NCBI GenBank assembly: GCA_943737045.1
Contig: CALSFV010000663.1
Span: forward strand, 56,001-120,000
Reading direction: 5' to 3'
Length of the DNA: 64,000 nucleotides
Origin: Parapristionchus giblindavisi
Taxonomy: Eukaryota; Nematoda; Chromadorea; Rhabditida; Diplogasteridae
A program made the position numbers and the translations under genes. Each line of letters opens with the position of its first letter. Position 1 is the first letter of the stretch. The notes beneath the pieces are model-generated. The model was not told the DNA's origin. It was given only the letters and a program-made list of their open reading frames with translations, and did not search any database. This document shows, in pieces, positions 13,437-45,142 of this stretch.

Positions 13437-14489
13437 TCATACATCAAAGAATTCTTCACTCTCATTTAATCGATCGATAATTTCTTCTCGACTTTTCTCT
13501 ATAACATCAATGAATTTATTAATCTGTTTCAGTGTTTCAGATGGATTTTCATTGATTATTGATCGAATTGAAGAAGGAATCGATAATGAATTACATTTCT
13601 GAAATAACATAAATCTTTTGAAATAATATAATTATTTTCATAACCGTTCTTAGTCTTTCAATAGATTCGATAACTCGACCAAATATTTCATTCGTTGATA
13701 TCTTTGTCGTTTCACACAAATTTTCTAATGTTTTTAACTGTTCTTCTGCCCTATGAGCCTGAATAAATATTGATTCATTGAAAACAATTAAAATAATGAA
13801 ACCGTGAGAAATGACTCATAAGCAGTGAATGAATGTCCATTATGGTTATTCAATGCACATTCTGGACAAAGAATTGGATTATTCTAAGAATGAATATACA
13901 AATTATTGATTACTTGGATTGATAATGATATACCTCACATGATCTACATATACGAAGATAAACATTAATAGGAGGAATATTACATTGATTACACTTTAAT
14001 CCATTCTTATTTGGTCTATAGAAAAGAATGAATTATAGAGAAATAAATATCGTTAGTATACTTTCTAAGACTCCATCTTTCATTTGATAATCGTTTAGTT
14101 CTTAAATCATCAGCTAATCCAAGTATTTGATAGTTAATAGGGAGTTCCGTATGAAGATATTGAGTGTTCTTACATGAAGGACAATGAATACTGAATGATC
14201 TCTATTTGATAGATTATTGATTGGATACTATTTACATTCGATCTCTTCTCATTTCATTTTGTCTCAGATGCTCAATGCATATTTCACAGAATGTATGACC
14301 ACAATTCAATGTACGAGGGATATTCCTTCCCGATCCTCAATTATACATAAAATCCTAACAATTAAATAATAATCGCGATCGATCGATGACTCCAAAATAC
14401 TACTTTAAGTGAATTATAACATAATTAATAAATATACCGAATATCTCTAGACAAACTCCACATGTACAATGTTGTTCTAGTTGCTCCAT
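13437..14489 (-). CDS. RING / B-box-like / coiled-coil (TRIM-like) protein, probable E3 ubiquitin ligase
   Basis: The start at 14,489 opens with a RING finger split over the first introns: CTCGVC, then LNCGHTFCEIC after a GAG|GATCGG acceptor, then IHCPSC in the third exon. The middle exons carry a second zinc-binding segment (LKCNQCNIPP, RICRSCE, ILCPEC, NNHNGHSF) that resembles a B-box. The last two exons are helical and charged (EEQLKTLENLCE, RVIESIERL, KSREEIIDRLNESEEFF), as in a coiled coil; stop at 13,437-13,439. By family, RING proteins recruit ubiquitin E2 enzymes; the substrate is unknown. The gene starts 283 bp downstream of the polq stop on the same strand. No C-terminal NHL, B30.2 or other substrate domain is present. 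Confidence 0.8.
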
Positions 14490-14772
14490 ATTATGAATCA
14501 ATCAATTCAGACTAAAAAACACTCGTCGATAAAGACAATAATAGACGCAAGGATTGATAAGAATTAAAAGTGAGAAAAGATAAGAGAGTTAGTACTATGA
14601 TTCATTCAATTGAGATTAGGAAGAACTATTCGCCCTCCCATTCTATTTTATAAACAATTTATCATTATCGAATCGATAAAACTTTTTATTAATGATGGAT
14701 ATGGCAGTAAAATCGTATGATACATGACACTATTGATTGATCTACCGTAATCTACTCATACGATTCATTCAT
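14490..14772. other. Short spacer between polq stop and RING gene start
   Basis: 283 bp of AT-rich DNA between two minus-strand genes. The length is compatible with a nematode operon spacer or a compact promoter. No other feature seen. Confidence 0.5.
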
Positions 14773-34312
<19,540 letters not shown>

Positions 34313-34709
34313 TAACTTACTCTCACTACGGAATATTGGATGGATTAATGCGAAATCCCTTAGAATAATGTATACGTAGATTGTATTAAAACAATATAAC
34401 AATTTATATGCTTGAAAATGATAAATTATGGTTTATCTGATATGATAAACATAAAATCGTCATGAAAATCAAATGAATAGTGATAGTTAGTGATATCATA
34501 ATTACAGATAATTGAATAGAACAAGATTAAGATATCATTCATAATTATGATATAAGGACATGTATATAATAGACAAGTAAGTAATCGACTAATATGGAGG
34601 TAAAGATCAACGATCAATAGTAGATTAATTAAAACTATAGATACCGGTTACAATGTTAATAGTACAATTAAGACTAAAGAGACTAGATATGATATAATGA
34701 ATATTAACT
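34313..34709. other. Spacer between kinesin stop and polq start
   Basis: 397 bp of AT-rich DNA between two minus-strand genes. It contains a possible AG acceptor at about 34,357 just before the open frame leading to the polq Met. That is compatible with trans-splicing in an operon, but no direct proof is visible. Confidence 0.45.
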
Positions 34710-36434
34710 CTAATTCATTGGACCGAGATTAGATGAATTGATCTTAAATGTTGGTTCTAATAATGACATCATTACATTTGATCCCTCTTCTTCATCTTTC
34801 AATTTATCATTCCTCTTCTTTGATCGTACTGTATATGATCCACTCCTCAATTACATCAATCAATAATCTAATCAAGTAATCAATAATGAATGAATACCGT
34901 ACCTCTTCTTGTCATTCTCCTTAGTCTTATCATCATCAATAACAAATGTAGTATCACCAGTCATAGGAGAATCGTCTTCATTTGGTAAAACAAAAGTGGA
35001 ATTCACTTCATCATTTCTATCATCCCTTGATGATTTCGATTCATTCATTTTAATTGGAGATGGACGAAGATGAACTGGTTTACTTAATATAATCAATATA
35101 GTAGATATATGAATAGATAGACATATCAATAGATAACATACACTGCAGTCCTTGATGTATGTCTTGTCATCTTCTTTGGTACATCATCTGTTTCATTCTA
35201 TAATACAATCAATAATCAATATGATTCAGCAGCATATTACAGTATACCTTAATATTAGTTCTTCTCTTTGATTTCTTTTCTTCAGTAGTATTACCACCAA
35301 TACGGAATGTAGAATCTCTGTCATCGGTTGTAACATCAACTTCATCATCTTCATCTATCTTCACTGCTTCCATTGTATTACGAACCTATTCAATCATTCA
35401 ATCAATCAATACATTACAATAATCAATCAATATACATCTCCAAATCTATTGATTGTTTTAGTCTCTCTTGGTCCATCCATCAATTCATCATGAGGTGGAC
35501 TAATAGTAGTTCGAGTTGTTGTACGACGAGTCTTAAAGATGAAAGATCAATCAATCTCTTGTAGATATATACTAACTCTATTTGTTCTATTAGGTTTAGA
35601 TGTATTCTCTCCACCCATAGATTCAATAGCATCATACATATCTCTCAATTGTATCATTTGTTCATCTGATAGAGTAATCTTATCACTTGATAGAACCATT
35701 TGAAGAAGAGATCCTCTCTGAATAGATAATATATTATATAATCAATACATTCATTAATACTACCGTACCCTTTGATGCAGTTCTTGTTTCTCTTTGTTCA
35801 CATTCGATTGATACAATTCCTTTGATCTTAGCATCTATAATCAATTAATCAATCAATAATTAGTATAGAATGAACATACAGTCATATATCTATCTTCTTT
35901 TTCTTCTAGATCATTCTTCAACTTATTGATCTTCTCCTTTAGTTTTCCCTCTGCTTCCTGTCTAGCACTCTTCTCATCAACTGAAGCACGAATGTAGCCT
36001 ACTGCCTGTAACACAATAATTATTTATCGTATCCCGTAAACTAGTAAAGTAATATATTCTAGTATCATACCTCTTCAAATAGATGTTTCAGTGCAAGTTT
36101 AGCAGCAGCAGCAGTATGTACAGTAGACCATCTCAATATCATATCCTTTACAGTATATAATACAACAAATGAACATATAAATACCTTGTTTCAGCTAGAT
36201 TAGCTAGATTGACATTGGAACTACTTGATTGAAGAGATTGAATAGTAGCATTACTATAATAGACCAACATTCTTCAAAATCATTCAATTAATAAAGAACA
36301 AACATTTTCTCGATTTCTTCTTCACAATCTCTCTTTTCTTCCAATAGACGTACTTTGTATTCTTCATCATTCGATGTATTACCTAATATAGTAATACGAC
36401 GATGCTGTAAATACACAACAATATTCATTCATTC

Positions 36435-36473
<39 letters not shown>

Positions 36474-36483
36474 CAATCAATCG

Positions 36484-36515
<32 letters not shown>

Positions 36516-36571
36516 TTCAATCGATCAATCAATCAATCAATCGATCAATCAATCAATCATTCAATCGATCG

Positions 36572-36613
<42 letters not shown>

Positions 36614-36643
36614 CAATCGATCAATCAATCAATCAATCGATCG

Positions 36644-36675
<32 letters not shown>

Positions 36676-37878
36676 ATCAATCAATCAATCGATCAATCAA
36701 TCAATCGATCGATCAATCAATCAATATACCGTACCTTCTTCGACGGACCACCACTTTCCAATCTATCCAATTCATCGTTCAATTTCTTCAATGTCTTACT
36801 CAATGACTAAATAATCAATAGTTTAATGAATTAATCAATCATCTACCGTATACCTTTCTCTGTTTGATCATTTCATCAGTACTCCTCTCTGCAGTGTATG
36901 TAGAACTAACGAGTTCAAGTTCATTATGAACATGTTCCTATGAATGGATAGAAAAGTCTATATATGATATATGATATATGATAGAGTACCTTCCATAATT
37001 CATCAGTTTTCTCATCCATTGTTCTTTGAATCGAACAACTCTTTGATCTCATCAATTGTTGTTGTAACCTCTTATTAGCTGTAGTTGCTTCCTCATACTT
37101 TCTCCTGATTAGATATTAAGGATACTATCAATACATATCATTGTATTCTTATTCATAAGAGAGAGAATAGAGAAATGAATAATGAACTAACTTTACAACG
37201 ATGAGTTGTTGTCCCAGAGTTTGCTTTATCCTTGATGTTTCCATCTCTCTCTTACGATCCTGCAATACAGTAATAAACATCGATAATAGATGAATCAATA
37301 ATAATCAATCAATAATATCTCATACTTTAGCATTCATCTGTGCAATCTTCTTATCAGCAATCATCTTCGCCTGTCGATACTTATCTGATTCCTCACGAAT
37401 CTGTTTAGTCATACGGACACGAAGCTGAATCAATCAATCAATCAATAAACATCACAAATCAATATTCCATACTACAGTATATTCATTTGGATTATAAACA
37501 GTACCTGTTTCATTTCAATAATTTCTTTCTTCAACTTTTGAACAGAATCATCAGATTGTTTCTTCATTTTTTCAATATTCTTCAATTCAGTCAACTTCTT
37601 CCTTTGTGCCTGTTAATACATTATTATTACAATAATCAAACAAATGATAATATTGATGACACGATAGAACAGTGCTTGTGCTGCGTTTCGTGATTGAAAG
37701 TAGAGTTACTGAAACGTCATTATAATAGGTTCTTTATATAAACTATGACTAACAATACGATTGACCAGATATGATAATTATAGTAAAAAAAATAGTGGTT
37801 AAAAAGTTAAACTAACAATCATATCTTTCTCAATTTCACAAAGACGTTTACGACGTTCCTCTGATAGTCTATAATCAT

Positions 37879-37909
<31 letters not shown>

Positions 37910-37910
37910 T

Positions 37911-37973
<63 letters not shown>

Positions 37974-40900
37974 TATCAACCAGAGAAGTAATGACATACT
38001 TGGATGTAGTAGAAATTTTCTTCAATTGTTCTTGAAGTGTATCTCTTTCCTTTTGTAGTTCATTCATTCGAGATATCAATGATTCCATTTCCTTCTATAA
38101 TAATACACTATTACAATCCAATATATATTCCCTCATTTGTGAAACATATCACTATATTCGTATTAACAATAATATTCAACGAAATGATTCGCATATTAGG
38201 TTCATGCAAACGTTTCTTTACAAAATAAAGTACGAACATATTTTTCTGGCACAAAACGTGGCTCTGGTTCAGCTTAGAAGTATACCCCTTATGCAGTGAT
38301 ACTCTTGATAGCTATACTCAATAAATGGTCGGAACCAAAACATCAAGTGCTGACATGCACTTTCCGATTTCATATAATTAATTTAATTGTGTATGTTCGA
38401 AGACGCAGTGTAGAAGATGAAGTAACAATATCATGAAATAATCCGTGAAAGAGGAATGGAAACATGTAGTGGTAGTGTGTACTCTTCTTCATCAGACAGT
38501 CCATCAATCTATCACACCCATACACATTTTATTTCATGAGTACACGGAGTCTTCGAACATATAATATTAAATTAATCATATAAAATCGGAAGTGTATGCC
38601 AGCACTTGATTTTTTGGTTCCGACCATATATTGACTATAGCCATCGAGGGAAAATAATCTCGTTCAAAGGTCTAAAAGACATTTCATGCACTTCCTTGTG
38701 GGGGACATGGTCTTGAAACCATCTCTAACCTTGTGTTCTGCTTCCAGAATTGATAACTTAGCTGATTCTGCTGAAGTAGTTGATACAAGTTTCTCCTTTG
38801 CACAAATCTCTTTCATTATCTCATTCATTTCTCGCTCCAAAGATTCAGTATTACGAAGAGCCCTCAAATCAATCAATCAATACGATATATCATATCATAC
38901 GTGAGCAACCTTTGCCACTGCAAATTAAAATAGGGTGGGTCGGACGCAAAACTTTCTCTTTTTAGTGAATTTTGGCAAAATCGTTTCCACTTTTTATTGA
39001 AATTTGGCAAAACCGGATGGGTTCTTGTCGCGAGCCCCTATATGTATCATATGATAAATACAAACTTGTTCATTTCTTCTTCATGGTCTTGACCTTCGTC
39101 AATGCATGAATCTTCCATCTTCGAATCATCATTTATTCCATCTTGTCTTTCCTGTATAAATACATTCAACCAATCAATAATCATATCAAGATACAGTACC
39201 TCATCCTCCTTATCTCTCTCAACCTTTTCTCCATCCAACTTCTCAATAATAGTGCTCAATGTAATGAATGCAGCGTCAGGAGTCTCGGAATTACTAAATC
39301 AATGAAATAAATCAATAATGATATGGTATTGATAAACTGACACAGCCATTCTGATATCACTTTCCACATTATTCAAATGTTCTTGTAGTTTCTCTAATTG
39401 AGATTCAGCACGGATCAATTGTTCACTTGTCTTAGCCTACAATTATAATCAATATCATCCAATCAATACAATGATGGACCGAATTCATTCCATCAATTAT
39501 ACAAAAGATTATATGTAATACGCTAAGGTGCTTACAATATATCTACCACTGGGGCGACTAACAACAACAACAAAAAAGGAAGTCTATACGGTGAATATAC
39601 AGTGAATGATAAAGATATATTGATGTAACCTTCTGCATGACCATTTCAGCAATCTTCTCCTTCATAACACCTACAGTCTTCTCCAATGCTCGTGCTTCTC
39701 TCTCATCTAACTCTTCTCGTCTACAAAGATCAAAGATCAATCATCTATCCCTTCTATCGTTTACAGGGTGGGGATTAATTATTGACACACTGTAAAAACG
39801 GAAAATCTCTTTTCAAAAAAATCGAGTTCCGTTCAAATATTTACCAGATAATCTTCAATCATCTAGGAATACAATAAAACAATCATTGCCCGATTCTGCC
39901 TCCATTGGGCTTGATGACGTCCTTGAGACGGGAGGGCTACGGCTCTCTCACTGTACGCGGGTAGGTGGTGTTCATCTTCGATCACTACTCCTCCAAGGAT
40001 TTCTTCAGGGTCTTCAGCTTTGTGTGGGGAGTAGTGCAGGACCGATCATCCAATGTGCCCCAGGCTCAGTAGACCAGGGGCTGAGATCGGGCTAGGAGGC
40101 AGCCAATAATCTACTCGGATGAATTCGGAAAACTGCTAATTTCACCTCGCCTTAATGATCTTTGCCTTATAAAGTGGCGTTCCATCCTGCTCGGAGGTCC
40201 ACTAGCATTTTCCGAAGTGGGAACGGCTCCAGGGGAGCTATGCGTCCTTGACTATCTTCCAAAGGCACTCCTTGTTGATCTTGGCGCCCGGATTCACAAA
40301 AACTTTACGGCGGCAAAAATCCCTGCTTAAACCATTAGTTTTTAGGGATTTGGAGGTGGTATGGACAATCCGACCATTCTAGTTAGGGACCTGGGGGTCC
40401 GCAGAAAGCACTCGGTGATAGGCGGGTTGCACGATGAACAGCTTCTCATCGGAGAGCACGATCATGATGGTCTGCCCTACCCGCGTACAGTGAGAGACGC
40501 TTACCCCCTCCCGTCTCAAGAACGACATCAAGCCTAATGGAGGCAGAATCGGGCAATGATTGTTTTCTTGTATTCCCAGATGTTTGAAGATTATTTGGTA
40601 TACATTTGAACGGAACTCGATTTTTTTGAAAAAAAGATATTCCGTTTTTTACGGTGTGTCAATAATTAATCCCCACCCTGTAGTATATTATATACCTGAC
40701 AACTCTTCGTGGAGTTCCCACCATGGGTGTAGATGAAGCAGTAGGAGGAGCATTGGATAAAGGCATAGCTTTAGATGGAATATTCATCGATGGAGGGATT
40801 GATGATAGAGGTATTATCATATCAGGTACTTCTCCTGATCGATATGCTGCCACCTCCAAACGAAGTGATGCATTCTCATCACGAAGTTTCTAAATCATCA

Positions 40901-43900
40901 ATTATTGATTGATTCATTGAATATATGTAAGTAAAGGTAAATATAATATTTAATACCTGAATGAGAGCCTGAGTTGGATCAAGTTGAACTGTAGGTTTAT
41001 TCTTGATTGATTTGACACGATCTGCATATCTATAATCAATATAATCATTATATTCACTAATTCTAATATATAATAATACCTGAGAGTAGATAAAGTCTCT
41101 TCTCCATTAGAATCAGCTGGAGATATACAAGCGATCATAACCGTATATGAACTACCACCCAGAGAGTCTCAATATATACACATTATATTAGTTATAATTA
41201 CAATATCGATTTGAAAGAGATGAAACAATAGAATCACCAATGAATGAGTCAATGATTATACCTTGAAGAAGTCGAGTGATCTTGGAATCTCTGTATGGGA
41301 TATGTTTCTCTTCAGCAGATAGAGCTTGGATGACCTTACCAAGAGCATGTAAACCTTCATTGATCTTGATTCCCTGTAAGTAAACGATAGAGTACTGTAA
41401 GGATGACTATGTATAAAATGGATAGAGTACTGTAAGGATGACTATGTATAAAATGGATAGAGTACTGTAAGGATGACTATGTATAAAATGGATAGAGTAC
41501 TGTAAGGATGACTATGTATAAAATGGGTAGAGTACTGTAAGGATGACTATGTATAAAATGGATAGAGTACTGTAAGGATGACTATGTATAAAATGGATAG
41601 AGTACTGTAAGGATGACTATGTATAAAATGGATAGAGTACTGTAAGGATGACTATGTATAAAATGGATAGAGCACTGTAAGGCTGATTATGTACAAAATC
41701 GATAGAGTACTGTAAGGCTGATTATGTACAAAATCGATAGAGTACTGTAAGGATGACTACTCCGCAATTTTAGGTGGGCCACTAATTTGGTCGAACATTT
41801 TTGGGTGCCTAAAATTTAGCTACCAGACAAGCCCCACTTTTAAGTCGGGTCAATAATTTGGTAGTTGAGCCAATAATTTGGTTCGAAGTGGGGCTGTTAT
41901 TTTAGTCTAAAATTTTAGCCCCACTTCGAACCAAATTATTGGTTCAACCACCAAATTATTGAGTCAACTTTAAAAGTGGGGCTTGTCTGGTGGCCAAATT
42001 TTAGAGTCAACTTTTGCGATCCACCAAATTATTGGCCCCACTTCGACCAAATTATTGGCACCCCTAAAATTGCGGAGTATGTATAAAATGGATAGAATAC
42101 TGTAAGGATGGCTATGTATAAAATGGATAGAGTACTGTAAGGATGACTATGTATAAAATGGAAAGAGTACTGTAAGGATGACTATGTATAAAATCGATAG
42201 AGTACTGTAAGGCTGATTATGTACAAAATCGATAGAGTACTGTAAGGCTGATTATGTACAAAATCGATAGAGTACTGTAAGGCTGATTATGTACAAAATG
42301 GATAGAGTACTGTAAGGCTGATTATGTACAAAATGGGTAGAGTACTGTAAGGCTGATTATGTACAAAATCGATAGAGTACTGTAAGGCTGATTATGTACA
42401 AAATCGATAGAGTACTGTAAGGCTGATTATGTACAAAATCGATAGAGTACTGTAAGGCTGATTATGTACAAAATCGATAGAGTACTGTAAGGCTGATTAT
42501 GTACAAAATCGATAGAGTACTGTAAGGCTTATTATGCATAAAAGGGATACTCACTTCTTTCTTTCTTTCTCCTTCAGCCATTGTCTTCTTTAATCTCTCA
42601 CTTCCAGCCAAATCAACCAAACGAAGCTTCGCTTGCCATTCACGATCACTAAAATAATCGATAATTGTTGTGTAGTATAATCTAATATATGATCTTCATT
42701 ACACATTTATATCATTAGCGAGCGATGAATAATACCTATACATTTTCGTTCAACACACATTTTCAGGACTATAAGATGACCCGTAGTTTGGCCCGATTAT
42801 AAACTGGCAGGTAAAATTGCTTACTTTTCGCATTTTGCTTAAATATGTGATAAAATGACACGTTTTTTTTTTCATAAATCGACCAATTTATAAACTGACA
42901 CGTGCCTTATGGGCCATCGAAAGAAAAAAAAATAGAAAATTTCGAATAAAACCAGTCAATTGTGGCTCCTTTTTTTCGAAATGCAAGTGAGTCTATTCCA
43001 TATGATAATCAGGGACCATCACTGCATTGTCTCACTATTGGGGACTAACTTTACAATTCTTAATATTAATAAACATATCAAGATATACACCAATAGTGAA
43101 TATCTCACAGAATGAATGAATGAATGAATGAATCAACAACATACTCTTGAGGAATAGCAACTTTCTCAACACAAATAGTGAAGACAGCATGTGAACGAGA
43201 AGATGTTGCATTCATAGCAGTTTCTCCCTTAACATAATCATTCATTCATTTATCAATCAATTATTGATTGATACCTTTGATCTAAGAGAACAGCCAGTCT
43301 CTAATTCTTTCATAGTAGAAGCAAGTCCAGATACTGGATGAGATGTTAGTCCTTGTACCTTAATCATTAATAATAATTAATCATCAAAATAGATAAATAA
43401 TGATACAAAAGGAGCTCCATCTTTCTCTCTAATCTGAAGTCCTTCTCTAGATGGTGTTCGAGTCAATAGATCTATTACTTTATCATCATAGATCTCAAGC
43501 ATAGATACTGTCACTTTGAATGCCTATAATATACATTCATTCATTCATTCATTATATACTATGATTAGACAAAACCTGAGGTATCTCAGTCTCTTGAATA
43601 CATTCAAAGATACGTGCAACAATACGAGGAACTATTCCTCTTGATTCAGAGAGCATTGTTGTTGTTGTCTCTACAATCAATCAATAATATTAATCAAATA
43701 AACAACAAACCTTCAGTTCCCATAGTGAATGTCTTGCCTGATCCAGTCTGTCCATACGCAAGAATTGTGCAATTGTAACCTCAAAATTAAAACATTTAAT
43801 TTAAATCATACATTTTCATACCCTCACAGTGTGAGGATTGACGTACTATATACGGCTCATTTTCAGGGTCGATCCACTATATAAAGCTCTTTTATGTGAA

Positions 43901-44498
43901 AGATTACAATTCAAGCGAAAAATAACGATTTTTTTTTAAATCGACCCACTATATAAAAATTATTCGGTGAGGGCGCCGAAAATGTATGATTTAAATACTA
44001 CATACAATAAATGACACAGTTGCGTATTTTTTATAGTAAACGAGAAATGCGATATTCCTGAAAAGCCTCCTAACATACGAATTATTTAGGAAGAAATGAT
44101 TGTTGTGAAACCTTCCCATGAGCTTCATTTCAGTTGTTTAATCAATATAATATTGTAGTATGAGGATATCTCACCTGCGAAGATCTTATCAATAAGAACT
44201 CCAGCAGATGATAAGTATACATCATCTTGTGAACATGAAGGATCAAATACTGCATCGAATGCAAACATCTTATCGTTACATGATACCTGAAAGCACCATT
44301 GAAAACAAAAAAGTATTGTTAAGATGAGAATACAAGTATTGCGATAAGTAATACAAACGATACCTGATTCTGTTCAACGTAACATCGAACACATTCTTGT
44401 GCATTTTCATTCTTCTCTTTCTTAGATAAAGGACGAGCTCTTATGAGAACACGAATAGGAATGATTCCATCAGATATCAATGGAGTTGTCGATGACAT
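34710..44498 (-). CDS. Kinesin-4 family motor (KIF4/KLP-19-like chromokinesin)
   Basis: Start at 44,498 ([20 protein letters not shown]). Motor domain: P-loop [14 protein letters not shown] (43,730-43,775), [11 protein letters not shown] (43,200), [20 protein letters not shown] (42,570-42,630), [20 protein letters not shown] (41,150-41,290 region), neck [18 protein letters not shown] (near 41,000-41,100). The [20 protein letters not shown] and KNKPTV signatures match KIF4. A long coiled-coil stalk runs over many small exons from 40,900 to about 35,600, and a basic/acidic Ser/Thr-rich tail ends at 34,710-34,712. KIF4-type kinesins act on chromosomes and the spindle midzone. I did not see the cysteine-rich tail cluster of vertebrate KIF4. 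Introns contain a mariner remnant, a satellite with a MITE, two foldbacks/MITEs and AATC arrays. Confidence 0.9.
36427..36724. repeat. Intronic (AATC)n / AATCGATC array
   Basis: About 300 bp of AATC tetramers with scattered GATC and ATTC variants inside a kinesin intron. A second (AATC)n block lies at 37,877-37,977 in another intron of the same gene. The 151-aa frame across it is a repeat artefact. Confidence 0.9.
38307..38645. mobile_element. Foldback MITE in kinesin intron
   Basis: Imperfect inverted arms of about 120 bp: GATAGCTATACTCAATA...GGTCGGAACC at the left, GGTTCCGACC...TATAGCCATC at the right, enclosing about 100 bp. No coding capacity. Target duplication not clear. Confidence 0.65.
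39764..40680 (-). mobile_element. Degenerate Tc1/mariner transposon (TA-flanked, CAGGGTGGGG ends)
   Basis: 917-bp element in a kinesin intron. TA on both sides; terminal repeats start CAGGGTGGGGATTAATTATT and are unusually long, about 230 bp with mismatches. The minus-strand interior keeps recognisable transposase pieces: [20 protein letters not shown], then [36 protein letters not shown], and WLPPSPDLSP, the mariner DDD/E-catalytic neighbourhood. Stops and frame changes interrupt it, so it is inactive. The inner arms repeat part of the transposase end, suggesting a fold-back derivative. Confidence 0.85.
41374..42554. repeat. 35-bp minisatellite filling a kinesin intron
   Basis: The intron (1,181 bp, donor GAA|GTGAGT at 42,554, acceptor CTTACAG at 41,374) is almost entirely 35-bp units of GTACTGTAAGGATGACTATG plus 15 bp, with a diverged GGCTGATTATGTACAAAATC class toward the donor side. 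On the minus strand each unit contains CCTTACAG, matching the authentic acceptor ACTTACAG. The unit next to the exon is a version shortened by about 14 bp, which links the array to the intron's own 3' end. A MITE interrupts it at 41,760-42,077. Confidence 0.9.
41760..42077. mobile_element. TA-flanked palindromic MITE inside the 35-bp array
   Basis: 318-bp element with inverted ends CTCCGCAATTTTAGG...CCTAAAATTGCGGAG. The uninterrupted unit reads GACTATGTATAA; here it reads GACTA-element-TATGTATAA, so TA is duplicated cleanly. The interior is largely self-complementary and rich in CCAAATTATTGG words. This marks a Tc1/mariner-class MITE that inserted after the array existed. Confidence 0.9.
43807..43988 (+). 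mobile_element. MITE family copy A (CATACATTTTC ends)
   Basis: 182 bp in a kinesin intron. Ends CATACATTTTC / GAAAATGTATG and flanking ATTTAAAT on both sides. Internal CACTATATA words recur every 50-60 bp. Related to the copy at 46,821-47,025 over its whole length in opposite orientation. Confidence 0.8.
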
Positions 44499-45142
44499 TC
44501 ACTCTCTCTCTCTATTGATTGATTAGATATGTTATCAATATTGATTTATAATAAGAGAAGTGGAAAGACGAGAGGAAATCTACAATGACATAATAGTTAA
44601 AACCAATGTTAATTGTATTTAAATATCACACACACTACACTTCATGAGAAGAGAGATTATGGACATAGTTATATCTTTAATGATGGAAAAATAAAATGAA
44701 TTAATATAATTATTTAAACAGCTAGCAAAAATAAGAAAATGAGCTCAGAATTTTCGCGCCCAGCACAATTTAAATATACTGCACGAAATTACGGTACAAT
44801 GCACACGCAATTTCATATTTCATTAGTTTCACATCAGTTTAATCAGATAAACTGTTAGTTTTGATGGAAGAACTGATAACATTCAATTCGAACAATCAAT
44901 TACAGAAAAAAAACATTTATAGAATCTATGATTCTTACAAGAAGAAAATGGCACAGATGACTTCACATTCACAGGGTTAATCGAAACAAACAGTTGAAAA
45001 CAATAACAACTTACAGTATGCAGTACAGTATAGCATTGGTACATAATTTTAAAAAAAAAGATCTATAGCGAGTTTTGCGATCAATAATTGTACATAACGA
45101 ATGAGAGAAGACAAAGAGAAAAATGAGCGTAGGTCATCTCGA
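44499..45142. other. Intergenic region between DMC1 and the kinesin gene
   Basis: 644 bp, AT-rich, both flanking genes on the minus strand. Presumably the kinesin promoter and DMC1 3' flank. No other feature seen. Confidence 0.5.
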
